Assembly (NCBI RefSeq): GCF_017591435.1
Contig: NC_059296.1
Location: 28,716,369-28,780,368 of the forward strand
Length of the DNA stretch: 64,000 nt
Reading direction: 5' to 3'
Source of the DNA: Portunus trituberculatus
Taxonomy: Eukaryota; Arthropoda; Malacostraca; Decapoda; Portunidae
This document shows positions 48,490-60,384 of this stretch, in pieces. Made by a program: the position numbers and the translations under genes. Numbering within the stretch: position 1 is the first letter of the stretch; each line of letters opens with the position of its first letter. The notes under the pieces were generated by a model. That model did no database searches and was not told the origin of the DNA. It saw only the letters and a program-made list of their open reading frames with translations.

Positions 48490-48900
48490 TTTGTAACTCT
48501 TGTAATGGACAAAAATTAACCGATTACCTCCACATGTACACCACGTCATAACATAACAAATAATAGGATAACAAAGGGCCACCAGGGCCCATCTAGGTTA
48601 TCCTGTATCAGTCGCACAGCGACCTCGTCATCAGTACTTAAAGATACACTTACAAGTACACAATACATTATATACTAATTCTAAATATTTGGCCCATTAA
48701 CAGGGCTAAGTCCTACAGCGAAATCCTCTACAATTTGTGGTCCCCATACATGGGGATCATGTCTTGTTTAACTATAGTAAATTTCTTATAAAAACTATCA
48801 TGCAGTGCTATACATAATTATAAATCTCATAAATTTAAGTGCTTATCTAATGTTTTTAAACATTGTCAAACTAGTGCTATTTAGTGCTAGTTAGTTGAAG
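48490..48900. repeat. Probable LINE or SINE-derived fragment, unclassified
   Basis: It contains TTGTAATGGACAAAAATTAA (compare the 3' tail of the SINE at 50054-50336), then AGGGCCACCAGGGCCCATCT and AT-rich DNA. No coding frame. Confidence 0.35.
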
Positions 48901-49060
48901 GGGAAGATTTGAGGGGAAGACAGAATGACTGTCTCCTATGGGTGTATGTATAACTTGGAATATAAGAGAAATGTAGCCAACACTGAATGATATATTATAA
49001 GGGAGAAACGTGTAATACTAAATAAGATGATAGTTTTTATTCCTGTAGTACTTTTCTCAC

Positions 49061-49242
49061 CTTGATCTTTGAAGTATCCTCTGCAGAGTACTGAAGCAGC
49101 AGCAGGTTGTCCTTCTCTGCCTCAGACAAATGGTCCAGCAGCTCCTTCAGCAGACCAGAGTCATCCGCCAGATTCTTCTCCAGCTCATCTGCCTCCCTCC
49201 GGCTCTGAGCTTCCTGGAGTCCGGCCAGCTGTGTTCCGCTTC
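49061..49242 (-). CDS. Internal exon of a host coiled-coil protein
   Basis: A 182-bp minus-strand exon with acceptor CCAGTGTAG| and donor AAG|GTGAGA. After two bases completing a codon it encodes 60 residues without a stop, including LQEAQSRREADELEKNL and LLKELLDHLSEAEKDNLLLQ, ending SAEDTSKIK. The heptad pattern indicates coiled coil. The codons are GC-rich at third positions, unlike the AT-rich surroundings, which supports real coding. I do not recognise the gene. Neighbouring exons are probably outside the recognisable sequence; the block at 48209-48470 could be the last one. Confidence 0.65.
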
Positions 49243-49299
49243 CTACACTGGCGCTGGATTCCCTGTCTCAATGGTGGCTCCTTAAGTAAGTAAATTAAC

Positions 49300-50010
49300 C
49301 AAAAACACTATGCAACACTTCAAAATATTAAGAAATGAACCCATAATTCAACTAGAAACACACAGCATACACCAAAATCACTCCCACGACACTCCACACA
49401 CACGCACAGACCACTTAAAACTCTTAAAACTAATCCAAAACACTCAATACACCATACAACACCTCAAAATTTCCCTAACCACAATCAGAACACACCCATA
49501 TATTCAAACACCCCTCTACACCACACTCAAGATATGTAATATACCTAAAAACATCTAACACACTGAAAACACAAAGTACACCCAAAACACTCATAACACC
49601 CAAAATACCCTGCAACACTACCAAGCACATTTAAAATACTTCTGATATAATCCAAAAACACCAAAATGCATTATAAAGAACGGTAAGATTAAAAGGGGGA
49701 CTTACCTGAATATTGTGTTTTGGCTCTTCCTCCTCTTCCACTTTAATTTTTCCTATTTTTCCTTTCTTCTTCTTCGTCCTCCTTTTTTCTTTCATCTACT
49801 CTTGCCATTTACACGCCTGAACCTAGAAACACATCAAAGCACTTAGAAAACACGAGATATTAGGCAAAATATTGAGGGAGAGTAATTGTTGTGGCTTGCC
49901 TGCTCCTCCACTTATTCCTCCCTTTTTCCTTCCTCCGTGCTCATCCTCCTTTATTTCTCCTTCCTTCTTTATACTACTACTATCTGCACATTGAGCTAAG
50001 AAACACGAAA
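49300..50010 (-). repeat. Dispersed purine-block repeat, copies 4 and 5
   Basis: Reverse complement of the family at 22316-23460: CACTCAAAACAC-like DNA at 49310-49680, then ACTTACCTGAATATTGTG, and a pyrimidine block, and again GCCTGAACCTAGAAACAC and AGATATTAGGCAAAATATTG. Confidence 0.65.
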
Positions 50011-50053
50011 ACAAATAAAAAACACGTACGTCACACGGTTACCATGCCACACT

Positions 50054-50336
50054 AAGCGGTGGCGTAGTGGATAAGGTGGTGAGCCTTAACACACTTCGCC
50101 ATTTGTCGAGTGGTTTTAAGTTACCTACATGTCACCATGATACCCAGGTTCTAGGTGGTTACACCCATGATGAGCTTCGGGGATGATACTGCGCCACTGA
50201 TGGGCGGAAGCTGAACAGCGCTTCCCATACTCTTATGCCTACAAGCGCAAGGTGCAAGGTACACAAGGCTCACTACCGCTGTGGTCAAGACTTTGGATCG
50301 TCAATTCCTGTAATGGACAAAGAAATGAACAAATAA
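50054..50336 (+). mobile_element. Probable tRNA-derived SINE, family 4
   Basis: It begins GCGGTGGCGTAGTGGATAAG (A-box-like) and ends ATTCCTGTAATGGACAAAGA plus AAATAAAAAAAAAA. The B box is not clear. No ORF. Confidence 0.55.
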
Positions 50337-50776
50337 AAAAAAAAGGAACTTTTTCACTAATTCACCCCTACAGCTAACACGCAACATTGCCCTAGACACT
50401 CCTTCACTGCCTCAATCAGCCTTTCACTCTTCATTCTACGTATTCTTGATACTACCACCACCACCACAAATCAAGCATGAACATTATCTTGTTCACCAAT
50501 TACCTAAATCACTCGTGAACCTCTTAAACATCTACGCCCGCCTACCACTTCAAGAACTAATTTCATGAATATATCCCCAAACTTATCGTTATACTACCAC
50601 ATCTCGCTTCTAATGCACGTACCTTGAAACACCAGCCTCGTTACGATAAGAAATCCTGTCCACTCATTCTTTTCGCCGATTCTGGTACCCATTGTATAAC
50701 GAGGGAACCACAATGACATTCCGAAATATTTTAGCCTCAAATACAACTTACGGAGTTGTATAGTAACGCGACACGT

Positions 50777-50987
50777 TTAATCTCTTCAGCACCAAGACGC
50801 GTTTTCATATTCATCTGTTAGTACTTTGTGATTTTAAACAACTTCAGAAACTTACGCGAGGAATTAAAATAGTGAAGACATAGGCCATTAACCTTGTGAC
50901 ATCCATACACGCTTTGTAACATGAATAGAAGTATCTAATCGTACACGTCTCAAGGTGAAAATGAGTCACAGCACTGAAAGAGGTTAA
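50777..50987. mobile_element. piggyBac-like MITE, full copy 2
   Basis: A 211-bp element from TTAATCTCTTCAGCACCAAG to CAGCACTGAAAGAGGTTAA, flanked by TTAA at both ends, with the family interior (AATAGTGAAGACATAGGCCA). Confidence 0.8.
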
Positions 50988-51334
50988 GCGTAATTCTTCC
51001 TACACAACTACAATGACCACGAAAACATTCACTTGCTACGGTCATTACCCAAATTATTCTGAACCCGTTACTCTACCCACACTAGTAAATGATTGACCAC
51101 GTAAATTTAACACTCATACGTAGCGATGGTTCCGGATACATCCTACACAGACACGCAGACAGACACCGTATAGTTAACCTTCCATTAGACACAGTGCACA
51201 TCCTACACATCCTGTTACCCTTTATCGGTCAACATTCCTAACAACTCTCTATTGATTGACTAACAACTTACTATTACCACAGCAAGTCAACGCACACACA
51301 ACAACGCTATTCATTAACATGCACCAACCTCTCC

Positions 51335-51366
51335 GCTGTGCTGTGCTGTGCTGTGCTGTGTTGTGC
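51335..51366. repeat. (GTGCT)n short tandem repeat
   Basis: GTGCTGTGCTGTGCTGTGCT followed by GGGGT repeats. A Cys-rich open frame on the minus strand across it is not convincing as a gene. Confidence 0.8.
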
Positions 51367-51843
51367 GGTGGGGTGGGGTGGGGTGGGGTGGTCCACTAAT
51401 CTCACAGCAGCGACACGTCACCCCGTCGCACGAAAGACCTCCGTCACACGGATCAAGCTTCCCGTTGCTATTACCGCCGTTGCAGTACGTCACGCCCGAC
51501 GCCAAGACACACACGGCCACTGGGCTGCATAGACTGGAGGGCTCGGTGGTGGTGCGGAGACTGAAGAGATGTAGCGGGCGTGGTGTCTGAAGTAATACTG
51601 CTCTCACTGCCATCTGAGCTACTGACCTTGCTTCGTTCTCGTCTCCCCCCCGCCAAACCTACCGATAAGGAAAGAGCAATTTGAGGGCAAACGAACATTA
51701 TGAAACGCTGCCGGTGAACCGAACCACTGGTCCGCCACCTGGATATAAACTAGCCACGCTCTTTAACGCCTTCCAAACCAACCGTTATTACACAAACTCA
51801 ATTGCATATATTTGTTTTATCAATCTTTCTTATCTTCCGTGTA

Positions 51844-51879
<36 letters not shown>

Positions 51880-52086
51880 AGTGAACCATGCCTGCAAATC
51901 AACTAATCAATATTAACAAAATGAAGAGTAAAAACGTATCATGAACGGATCACTTTTCTAAGGAAGCTTGAGTTGAATTGAGTTGTAATGACGGAAATGC
52001 AATAAGTTAGAAGAATGACTGAGACGGAGGGAGATGGAGAAGGAATTAGGAGGCAAATTAGTGGTGGCTGACACGAGTGAATGGAT

Positions 52087-52400
52087 AGCTAACCCTTTCA
52101 GTACCGTGACATTACGATATCCATGCTCTACGCTTACTTTGCTACTTGTTGATTTTGTACAGCTTCACAAACCTACGTAAGGATTAAGATAGTGAAGACT
52201 GTGGCCATTAACGAGAGAGGTGATGGAGTTTGTGCAATTATTAGCCAGTCAGGCAGTTAAGCAGGAGCGATGAGCCATTAAGCTACCTCTCTTAATGAAC
52301 CCCTTCAGTACTGGGACACATTTTTACCTTGGGATTTGTGCACGGTTAGACCATTTTGTTGACATTACCAATGGTCTATAGAAATCAAAAGTTAATGACC
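52087..52400. mobile_element. Two piggyBac-like MITE fragments
   Basis: CTAACCCTTTCAGTACCGTG ... GAAGACTGTGGCCATTAA at 52091-52215 and GAACCCCTTCAGTACTGGGA ... ATTTTGTTGACATTACCAAT at 52298-52400, same orientation. Confidence 0.7.
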
Positions 52401-52474
52401 TGTAGGCTGGAAAACTGCTTTTTTCAATTGTTACACCGCCAGTAACAGGTGATTGTAGTAATGCTGATAACGAT

Positions 52475-52885
<411 letters not shown>

Positions 52886-53300
52886 AACAATCACTAATGA
52901 CACAACAATCAGGCGATAAGAATGAAAGTGAGGGCAGTCAGTTAGAAAAGAGAAATTGGTAAAAGGAACAGCCAGCCTATCTAAGACAATATATGTATGT
53001 ATGTGAAGCTGACGTATACTGCTGACATGGAGTGAGTTACCAGCGGGGGATGGAGAGAGAGAGAGAAAAAAAAAAAAAAAAAAAAAAAAAGGAGAATGTT
53101 GAAAACGCCTCATTTCATAGGGAGTGTTTATATTGTTTTAATGTAATGATGTGTGAAGGTTCCAGTTTAGATTAGTAGAAATAAATGACAGAGTCAGGAT
53201 GTTCAGTGTAGCGTCTATAGAAGCGAGGGAACAGTTGAGTGTCATTGAAGAAGACGAGATAATTGCTGGTAAGGTGTGTGTGTGTGTGTGTGTGTGTGTG

Positions 53301-53593
53301 TATTCACTGTTTGATCTGCTGCAGTCTCTGACGAGACAGCCAGACGTTACCCTACGGAGCGAGCTCAGAGCTCATTATTTCCGATCTTGGGATAGGTCTG
53401 AGACCAGGCACACACCACACACCGGGACAACAAGGTCACAACTCCTCGATTTACATCCCGTACCTACTCACTGCTAGGTGAACAGGGCTACACGTGAAAG
53501 GAGACACACCCAAATATCTCCACCCGGCCGGGGAATCGAACCCCGGTTATCTGGCTTGTGAAGCCAGCGCTCTAACCACTGAGCTACCGGGCC
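53301..53593 (-). mobile_element. tRNA-derived SINE, family 1, copy G
   Basis: Full length with head GGCCCGGTAGCTCAGTGGTT, B box GGTTCGATTCC and 3' end CAGTGAATACACACAC. Confidence 0.9.
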
Positions 53594-53620
53594 GTGTGTG
53601 TGTGTGTGTGTGTGTGTGTG

Positions 53621-53907
53621 TTCACTGTTTGATCTGCTGCAGTCTCTGACGAGACAGCCAGACGCTACCCTACGGAACGAGCTCAGAGCTCATTATATCC
53701 GATCTTCGGATAGGTCTGAGACCAGGCACACACCACACACCGGGACAACAAGGTCACAACTCCTCGATTTACATCCCGTACCTACTCACTGCTAGGTGAA
53801 CAGGGGCTACACGTGAAAGGAGACACACCCAAATATCTCCACCCGGCCGGGGAATCGAACCCCGGTCCTCTGGCTTGTGAAGCCAGCGCTCTAACCACTG
53901 AGCTACC

Positions 53908-53910
<3 letters not shown>
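53621..53910 (-). mobile_element. tRNA-derived SINE, family 1, copy H
   Basis: Full length, directly after copy G with only (GT)n between them. Its 5' flank (53911-54025) matches that of copy F. Confidence 0.9.
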
Positions 53911-53953
<43 letters not shown>

Positions 53954-54282
53954 CTGTGAGCATGTGATATGTGAGTGAATGAGTGTGCGTGCGTGAATGC
54001 GTGCGTACGTGATGACCAGCGTGCGTCCAGCGAGCGCCTACATTATAACTAAATAATATTAAATACACGTGCAATGCAAACATGAGCAATTCAAATAATG
54101 TGTTTTTATCTCATATTTTTTTTTGGCAAGAAACACAATTTTTTTTTTTTTTTTTTTAAGGTTTATCATAAAAGAATAAGATCATGCTGGGAATTCTGCA
54201 GACAAATTATACTTTTCATATCTTCCAGTACTCAAATAAAAAGAAAAACACAAAAATTGGAACACTTTGATCTAAATGCATA

Positions 54283-54420
54283 AAGAAAATGAACATAAGA
54301 ACATAAGAAATGAAGAGACTGCAAGAGGCCAGATAGACTTACACGAGGCAGTTCCTTTTCTCCCATCCTCCGAACAAATCAATGTTCCATCCAACCAACT
54401 ATCCACAACCAGCTAATACA
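54283..54420 (-). mobile_element. LINE 3'-end fragment
   Basis: On the minus strand CGTGTAAGTCTATCTGGCCT and CTTGCAGTCTCTTCATTTCT followed by TTATGTTCTTATGTTC. The plus-strand block at 55640-55840 has the same kind of ending (GGCCAACTGGCCTTTTGTAG ... AATGTTCTTATTTC). Confidence 0.6.
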
Positions 54421-54682
54421 AAACCATAGATAGGTTGAGTTTAGAGAACACTAAGTAGTTGGCTGAGTAGTTGGCTACACTTGTAAATTAGCACACTCCA
54501 CCCACATCACTTCACAAACACAGCCCGCTAATATTTTAGGCTCTATTTCAAATCAACACAAAATTAAACTTTTAAACAGCATAAATATATTCTCTGAAGA
54601 CTTACAGATTAAGTTGTGGCTGATCCTAAACTGTCAAGACAAGCTTCTGTAGGACTCTCCTAAAAAAGAAAAGACAATAATA

Positions 54683-54960
54683 TTAAAATGTTAGTGCTCT
54701 CATGGAAGAGTTTAAGTCATAGGAAGGAGGAAATACAGAAGCAGGGATAGAGTTGCAGAGTATAACAGTGGAAATGATGAAACAGTGAAGATACTTGTTG
54801 ACTCTTGTGTAAGGGAGGTGGACAGAATAGGAGTGAGAGAGAGTAGAAAGTCTTGTGCAGCGAGGCCACATGAGAGGGGAATGCATGTGGTTAGCAAGTT
54901 CAGAGTAGCAGTCAGCATGAACATATATGTTCAAGATATATACAAATATATATCTTGAAG
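54683..54960 (-). mobile_element. LINE C-terminal fragment inside an intron
   Basis: Minus strand CYSELANHMHSPLMWPRCTR, LPYTRVNKYLHCFI and CNSIPASVFPP form the C-terminal pattern of a LINE RT ORF. It lies between exons 3 and 2 of the HARBI1-like pseudogene. Confidence 0.6.
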
Positions 54961-55639
54961 GTCTATGAGACAGGAGATGAGTGACCAGTGGCCAGCATTG
55001 CATATGCCCAATAACCATTACCTTTCTCTTAATTCATAATGAAATAATACCTTACATACATACGAGTTGCTAGATGACGTAGAGTCAGAAGGAGGCGTTC
55101 ATAAGGAGTAAATGCCTGTCGCATATTGGTATCTTCCTTCTTTATAAGTGGGGTGACCTGGAGGTAAAAAAAAAAGTTATCTTGAGTATGTAACGTCATT
55201 CTCAACTAGCACATATGTTCTTTCTCTATAATAAATAATACAATAATAAGTCATTACATCAATCTATTATGCATATTCAATAAGAACACGACACTTCAAT
55301 GCAAAAATCTCTGCTATAGCATGTTACTTAACTTCATGACAATAATAAGTACCTACTAAGACTTTGGTATCTACAGCAAGTTAGGTTAAGCCCAGTTCAC
55401 AGTAGTCTTTCAACAGAGACCATTTCCATTTGGCATCAGTAATGTCAATGAACAGATTCAGTGGCAGAAAGACTCCAAACAATGCCAAACTTATTTCATC
55501 AATTCAGTTTAATGGAATCCATTCTAACAGAATCTATCATGGTGCCAGGTTGCACACTAATATCCATGACTGGCCTCTAAAAACTTTGGTCAAGAGAAAT
55601 ATTAGGACTGGTTGAACACTCTTCCAAGAAATTAATTCT

Positions 55640-55840
55640 CCTGATACAGTATTTTTCCCTCTACATGATGGTATATTCCATTTTTTGCTTCAAGAACAGG
55701 TTGGATAATTTTATGGTCAGCAATGGTAGGTGGTAATAGGTGTTTTCAGGTCCATAGGAGCTACCTTGTGTAGGCCAACTGGCCTTTTGTAGTCACCTTA
55801 TATTCATAATGTTCTTATTTCTTGTGTAAATTCTAAATTC
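55640..55840 (+). mobile_element. LINE 3'-end fragment
   Basis: TTCAAGAACAGGTTGGATAA is followed by GGTAGGTGGTAATAGGTG and GGAGCTACCTTGTGTAGGCC, and then ATAATGTTCTTATTTC. This is the ORF2 end and 3' UTR type of the same family as 54283-54420. Confidence 0.6.
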
Positions 55841-56779
55841 CATTGTAATTCTTTTTCCTCCCAGAAAGAATAGTATCTTTGCAATTTGTGACCAGTGCCT
55901 AACCTCACCTATACAACTCTAACCAAACCAAATCTAAGCTAACATTATGGTAGTTTGAGTTCAGTTACATTAGGTTAGGTTACAAAGGATTCTCATGGTT
56001 ACCAGTGAATAAACAATGTAAATGTCTATCAGTTGAAATAAATAAGAAAAGCCAATTCTTGTGCAAGTACTTGCAAAATGTTAGCAGAATTACTTCCTAA
56101 GACGAGTGCTGAGTTGGACTTAATATCTATCTTGAGTGAGATTCTTCATCTCTCAATTTCCCTAAGAATTTTTTACTTTTGAAATACTCAACTATTTCCT
56201 ATTGGAATCTATGAAGGATGGCAGCTTCTCGCCATGGTAAGGGATAGGATAGATTAATGTTTTACTATCCCTCAGAGGAGAAGGGCATTCAGGTGGGTAG
56301 GTTAGTTTACAAGAGTTTATGGTGTAAATATAAAAATAAATAAATAACACATCAGAATAACTCTTACTAAGCTGGGCTAACAGTTCCTGAAATTGGTGTT
56401 GGTCAAGACGTGTCCACTGTCTTTTAGTGTGTCTGGGTCTTCAGCCTCAAGCTCCCTCACAAGTCTGAAGGCTACACTCTCTTCTCTCCTTTTCTTCAAC
56501 CAATCACGGCTCCATACACGCCTCCTCCTCTTCTCCTGCTGCTTCCTGTTCAAATAGTCCAGCATCACATATGCTACAACGTCAGGATCCATGGTCCCAA
56601 AGGTGCGATAGGCAGGCTAGATGCGGTGAAGCTGGTTGGACTTCTGCACAGAACTCTCTCCTTCTGAGTGTTGATATTGTATGTTTACTTTTGAAATCAG
56701 AACTGATGAGCACTCTTAGTGTAGCCTTTGGATCGGGGATACACAAAAATCAAGAGGATTCGACTCGGTTCTCGCGCCG

Positions 56780-56785
56780 TTTATA
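56780..56785 (-). promoter_or_regulatory. TATA box upstream of the HARBI1-like exon 1
   Basis: TATAAA followed by CGGCGCGAG on the minus strand, 187 nt before the ATG at 56592. It would place transcription start near 56750. Confidence 0.4.
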
Positions 56786-57069
56786 ACATACACCGAAACT
56801 ATAGTTCACTCAGAGCTTTCCACCGTGTGACCATTCTCGGTGATAAATAACCGGGGACAAAACGTTGCTGGCTTAAATTACCGTACACCAACACCACCAC
56901 CACCACCACCCCTACCAGTGTCAGGAGCGAGTCGCTAACAGGCGTGGCACCTCCACAAATTTTAAAACAAACTTTTTCCTTAAAACGTGCAAAGGACGAG
57001 TGAAGAAGCAAGTGAATTGTGTTTTATGCGTGTAAGGACGAGTTCCTGTGCGTGCCATCACGTAACTCA

Positions 57070-59682
57070 CACCTGATTGATTGATTGATTGATACATTTA
57101 TTGCTGAATTAATAAATAATTACAACAAAGGAGGAGGATGGGCCTTGCCACCCACCCCCTGGGCAAGGACTTAATTAAGGTTAAAGTATCACAAAAATAA
57201 CTCTGGACAGTATACACAGCAAGAATACAAGTATTTCAATAAATAAATACACATATTGCACACCTTATTGCCTAAGACATCCTACAGTCTGGGAACAAAC
57301 TGAGGATATTCCCTGAGTATTTCCTTGAGGGTGGCAGAGTCTAGGAGATGGTCAATGAGACTGTACAAGTCATGCTGACCTTGTGGCCTAAATTTAGCAA
57401 TGAGAGGACATTCCATGATATAGTGACGCAGAGTGTGTTCCCTTGGTGCAGCACGCAGCACACAGCACACAGCACACACCAGGAGAAGCACTGACTTCCC
57501 AAAAGTATTTGTAGCCTAATCTGAGCCTCATTGCCACCCTGTCATGTGATGCAGTATGTCTCCCGTAGGTGTAAGCACAGCTCTGGGAGACACGTGCATA
57601 GTGAAGACTAGTGCTACTGCCCCTATGGCAACAAAGCTCCAACTGATCACTAATGCTACTTTGTACAAAGTCCTTAATGCTACTCTTAACATAACTCAGA
57701 GTGTGCTCAGTGCCAGGGTTCACTGTGTCATCTTGTAGGGCACACTGAGCAAGGTGGTCTGCTTTTTCATTTAGCGGGATACCCACATGAGAGGGTATCC
57801 AGATGAAATGGACCGTGGCACCAGCACCTTCAAGGGCGTGGATGAGATCAAGACACTTATTAACTAGGTCACAGTCCATGGGGGAGGTGGATTGAATGCA
57901 GCCTGACTGTCAATAAAGAAATATACATTCTTATGGAGAGGCGCCACAATGTGGAGCGCCTCCAGAACAGCATACAGTTCTGCTCTAGTGGAAGACATGG
58001 GTGCAGGGAGCCGCCTGGAAACCTCAGTGTCAGTGTAGAGACTGGCAGAGATGTAGTCACGGATGAACAGCCCACATCCAGACCTGTTGCCATTGACTGA
58101 CCCATCACAATAAACATGAATAGCCTCAACGTGTGGGTACTTGGACAATTTAGTCATGAACATGTCTTGCAGTACATGAGGGAGCCAGTCCCTCTTGGGC
58201 TGATGCAGTGAGTGAATATCAACACTGACACGGTGAGGGTTCCAGGCGGGTTGCAGCGGTGACATACCAACGTTAATATAAGCCTCGACTACACCTACAC
58301 TTGTCAGTACTCCCAAGATCTTCCTGAGGTATGGTGTTGTAGGAGTGCGAGGATCATGATACAGGGGGGGTCAGTGATCCCTTTAGAGAGTCAGAGCCCG
58401 TGCATAGCATCCGACTAATTGTGCAACAAGTAATTTCCTGTACCCTACACATAATACTCGGCAGGTGCAGTTCACCTCTGAGGACTTCAATCCGTGCAGT
58501 CCTGGGGCATCCCAAGATTATCCGCATGGCTTCATTCTGTACAAGCTCCAGGGGACGGAGTTGAGTGGCACTAAACTGTATTAAAACAGGGACGGCATAA
58601 TCAATAAGGGATCGTATGACAGATATATAGAACATTCTTAGGACTGGAATGCCCGCCCCCAGGCCCCTGTTGGCTAGCAGCCGAAGTGGTGCTAGCCGTG
58701 GCAGACAGAGGTCTCGAACATAGTGGACGGCTTGAAGAGACTTCCTAAAACTCATCTGAACACCCAGGTACTTGTGTATATGAACTCTAGGGATGGGGAT
58801 GTTATTTAGAGTGGGCAGCCGAGAGACCTTCCCTTTAGCTTGAAATTTTGTTTTACATTCATTAATCACTAGTCCCATTTGGACACAACACTGCCAGTTG
58901 TGACAAAGCAACCTGGAGAATCCTGGGTGTGGGGCATTGGAGGAGTATGTCATCAGCATAGATGAGGACCTGGGTGCCCTGTGGAAAGGAACAGCACGCA
59001 ATTTTGTCCATTAAAACATTGAAAAGCATTGGACTAAGCACTCCACCCTGTGGTGTTCCAAGCTCAAAAACTTCCTCAGAAGAGACTGCACCTTGAAACC
59101 AAACCTGTGCTGTTCTATTGTACAAATAGTCCTTGATCCATCCTAATAATCTACCTTTGACACCTTTGAGAATGAGTTCCTCCATAATAACATCTTTGTT
59201 GGCCCTGTCAAAGGTACCCTTGAGATCAATGAAAGCTCTGCAGGTAGCATCCTTATTTATAAGACACTCAACAAAACAATGACTTGTAGAGTGACCTTTT
59301 AGGAAGCCATGTACATTGCCAGAGAGTACATGGCCCACCTTGTATATAAGCCTGTTCAATATTACCCGTTCCATCATCTTACACAGACAGCTGGTGAGAG
59401 AAATAGGGCGAAAAGTGCCATCACCTTTGGGTATTGGGATGACGATGGCTGTTTTCCAAGAGCGGGGAAGCTTGCCTGCAGTGAAAGACATGTTAAATAA
59501 ATCCAAGATAGGGTTGTCTACCTTTACCTCCAGGAGAGCATTGAGGATATCATAGGTGATGCCATCCTTGCCAGGAGCTGTTGACTTGCCCAACTTGACT
59601 GCCGAGAGGAGTTCGTCATGTGTGATAGGCACACAGGTGTCGTCCAGCAGAGGAACACTGTGGCAAAGCAACTCCATCCTTC

Positions 59683-59690
<8 letters not shown>
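57070..59690 (-). mobile_element. I-clade-like LINE with RNase H (5'-truncated)
   Basis: The 3' end is an (AATC)n run at about 57090-57072. The 5' edge fuses with a (GTA)n tract at 59685, inside the region before the RT. It belongs to a different clade from the other LINEs because it carries an RNase H domain. Confidence 0.88.
57282..59690 (-). pseudogene. LINE ORF2: RT + RNase H + zinc knuckle, frameshifted
   Basis: The RT shows GKSTAPGKDGITYDILNAL, FRPISLTSCLCKMMERVI, AFIDLKGTFDRANKDVIMEE, LGTPQGGVLSPMLFNVLMD and VLIYADDILL (YADD). The C-terminal RT region is at 59001-58354 (HIHKYLGVQMSF). RNase H at 58316-57840 shows AIHVYCDGSVNGNRSGCG, STRAELYAVLEALHIV, FIDSQAAF and, in another frame, IWIPSHVGIPLNEKADHLA; its Asp, Glu, Asp and His/Asp positions are visible. 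The zinc-knuckle-like end is CCVLCAA with TLRHYIMECP. Frames change near 58880, 58340 and 57870. Confidence 0.87.
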
Positions 59691-59740
<50 letters not shown>

Positions 59741-59755
59741 CAGTAGTAGTAGCAT
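59685..59755. repeat. (GTA)n microsatellite
   Basis: Directly at the 5' edge of the I-like LINE. The poly-Leu start of the apparent ORF comes from this repeat. Confidence 0.95.
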
Positions 59756-59906
59756 GTGAAATTCTAATTATTCTGATAACAATAGGTAACTCAAGCACTG
59801 TTCTTACCTTGAAGCACGACAGCCGAGCTCCCAATAACTTTCAAGTCAGGAAACCAACTGGCCGGTGAAGTTTTCGTATCCCTGACATGTCTAATACCTG
59901 AACGCA

Positions 59907-60062
59907 TTGTCAGACAGGACAATGTACGCGGGAACAAGTGATGGACTCTCGTCCTTATGGACCGCTCTGATATAACATGTGGGAGTATATGGTGCATGTG
60001 CGAGCTTTCCATAAGGACGAGAATCCATCGCTTCATCCCGCGTACATCGTCTAGTCTGACAC
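59907..60062. mobile_element. Foldback MITE, about 53-bp arms
   Basis: GTCAGACAGGACAATGTACG ... ATGGACTCTCGTCCTTATGGA (59907-59960) pairs with TCCATAAGGACGAGAATCCA ... CATCGTCTAGTCTGAC (60009-60062), separated by about 48 bp. The direct repeat TGACATGT lies on both sides (59883 and about 60063). Confidence 0.8.
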
Positions 60063-60070
60063 TGACATGT

Positions 60071-60230
60071 GGCATGGCTGCACAACAAGATACAATTTAA
60101 TACTTGCTGCTTTGACAAATAACCAAAGCTGGACACGATGACGAAAACAAAGATGTCACAATAACAAAAAAAATCGAAATGTGATATTTGTATAAGTACA
60201 GCATCTCATTAGTAATAGATTGTTATCATA
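60071..60230 (+). repeat. Dispersed repeat shared with 20540-20700
   Basis: AAATAACCAAAGCTGGACAC, AAAGATGTCACAATAA and CATCTCATTAGTAATAGATT match the earlier copy. Confidence 0.65.
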
Positions 60231-60306
60231 GACATTTATAGTACTTTAGACACGTATTCCCTTCACATACACACCTTCTGCTACTGGTTGAAGGCTTGAA
60301 GCAGGG

Positions 60307-60380
60307 CTGCCATTCGTACGATAATCATCGTGTTTGTACGACAATTTTGCTTCAAATACATGACTGTCATGGGTGAAAGA
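60307..60380 (+). mobile_element. hAT-like terminal fragment, split by a LINE
   Basis: It starts CAGGGCTGCCATTCGTACGA and has GTACGACAATTT. GTACGATA motifs reappear after the LINE at 63506-63560, so the LINE may have inserted into this element. Confidence 0.45.
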
Positions 60381-60384
60381 GCTG

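Larger units (their letters stand above)
54475..56592 (-). pseudogene. HARBI1/PIF-Harbinger-like gene, N-terminal half, four decayed exons
   Basis: Minus strand. Exon 1 (56592-56368) starts MDPDVVAYVMLDYLNRK, has RRRRVWSRDWLKKR and RELEAEDPDTLK, then after a one-base frame change near 56430 RLDQHQFQELLAQL, with donor TTA|GTAAGAG. Exon 2 (55157-55064) follows TTACCTCCAG and reads VTPLIKKEDTNMRQAFTPYE, ERLLTLRHLAT, donor C|GTATGT. Exon 3 (54659-54606), after TTTTTTAG, reads ESYRSLS, an in-frame TGA, then QFRISHNLI, donor T|GTAAGT. Exon 4 (from 54527), after ATATTAG, reads CVCEVMWVECANLQV and then TAG. These blocks match in order the helical N-terminal half of HARBI1-like nucleases. Phases 2-3 and 3-4 fit; 1-2 is off by one base. 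The DDE half is absent. Intron 2 holds a LINE fragment. Confidence 0.65.

Noticed and set aside
51314..51613. Cys-rich 99-residue minus frame (CDGGLSCDGVTCRCC)
   Set aside because: It crosses a (GTGCT)n repeat and GGGGT runs; no signal peptide, splice site or homologous motif was found.
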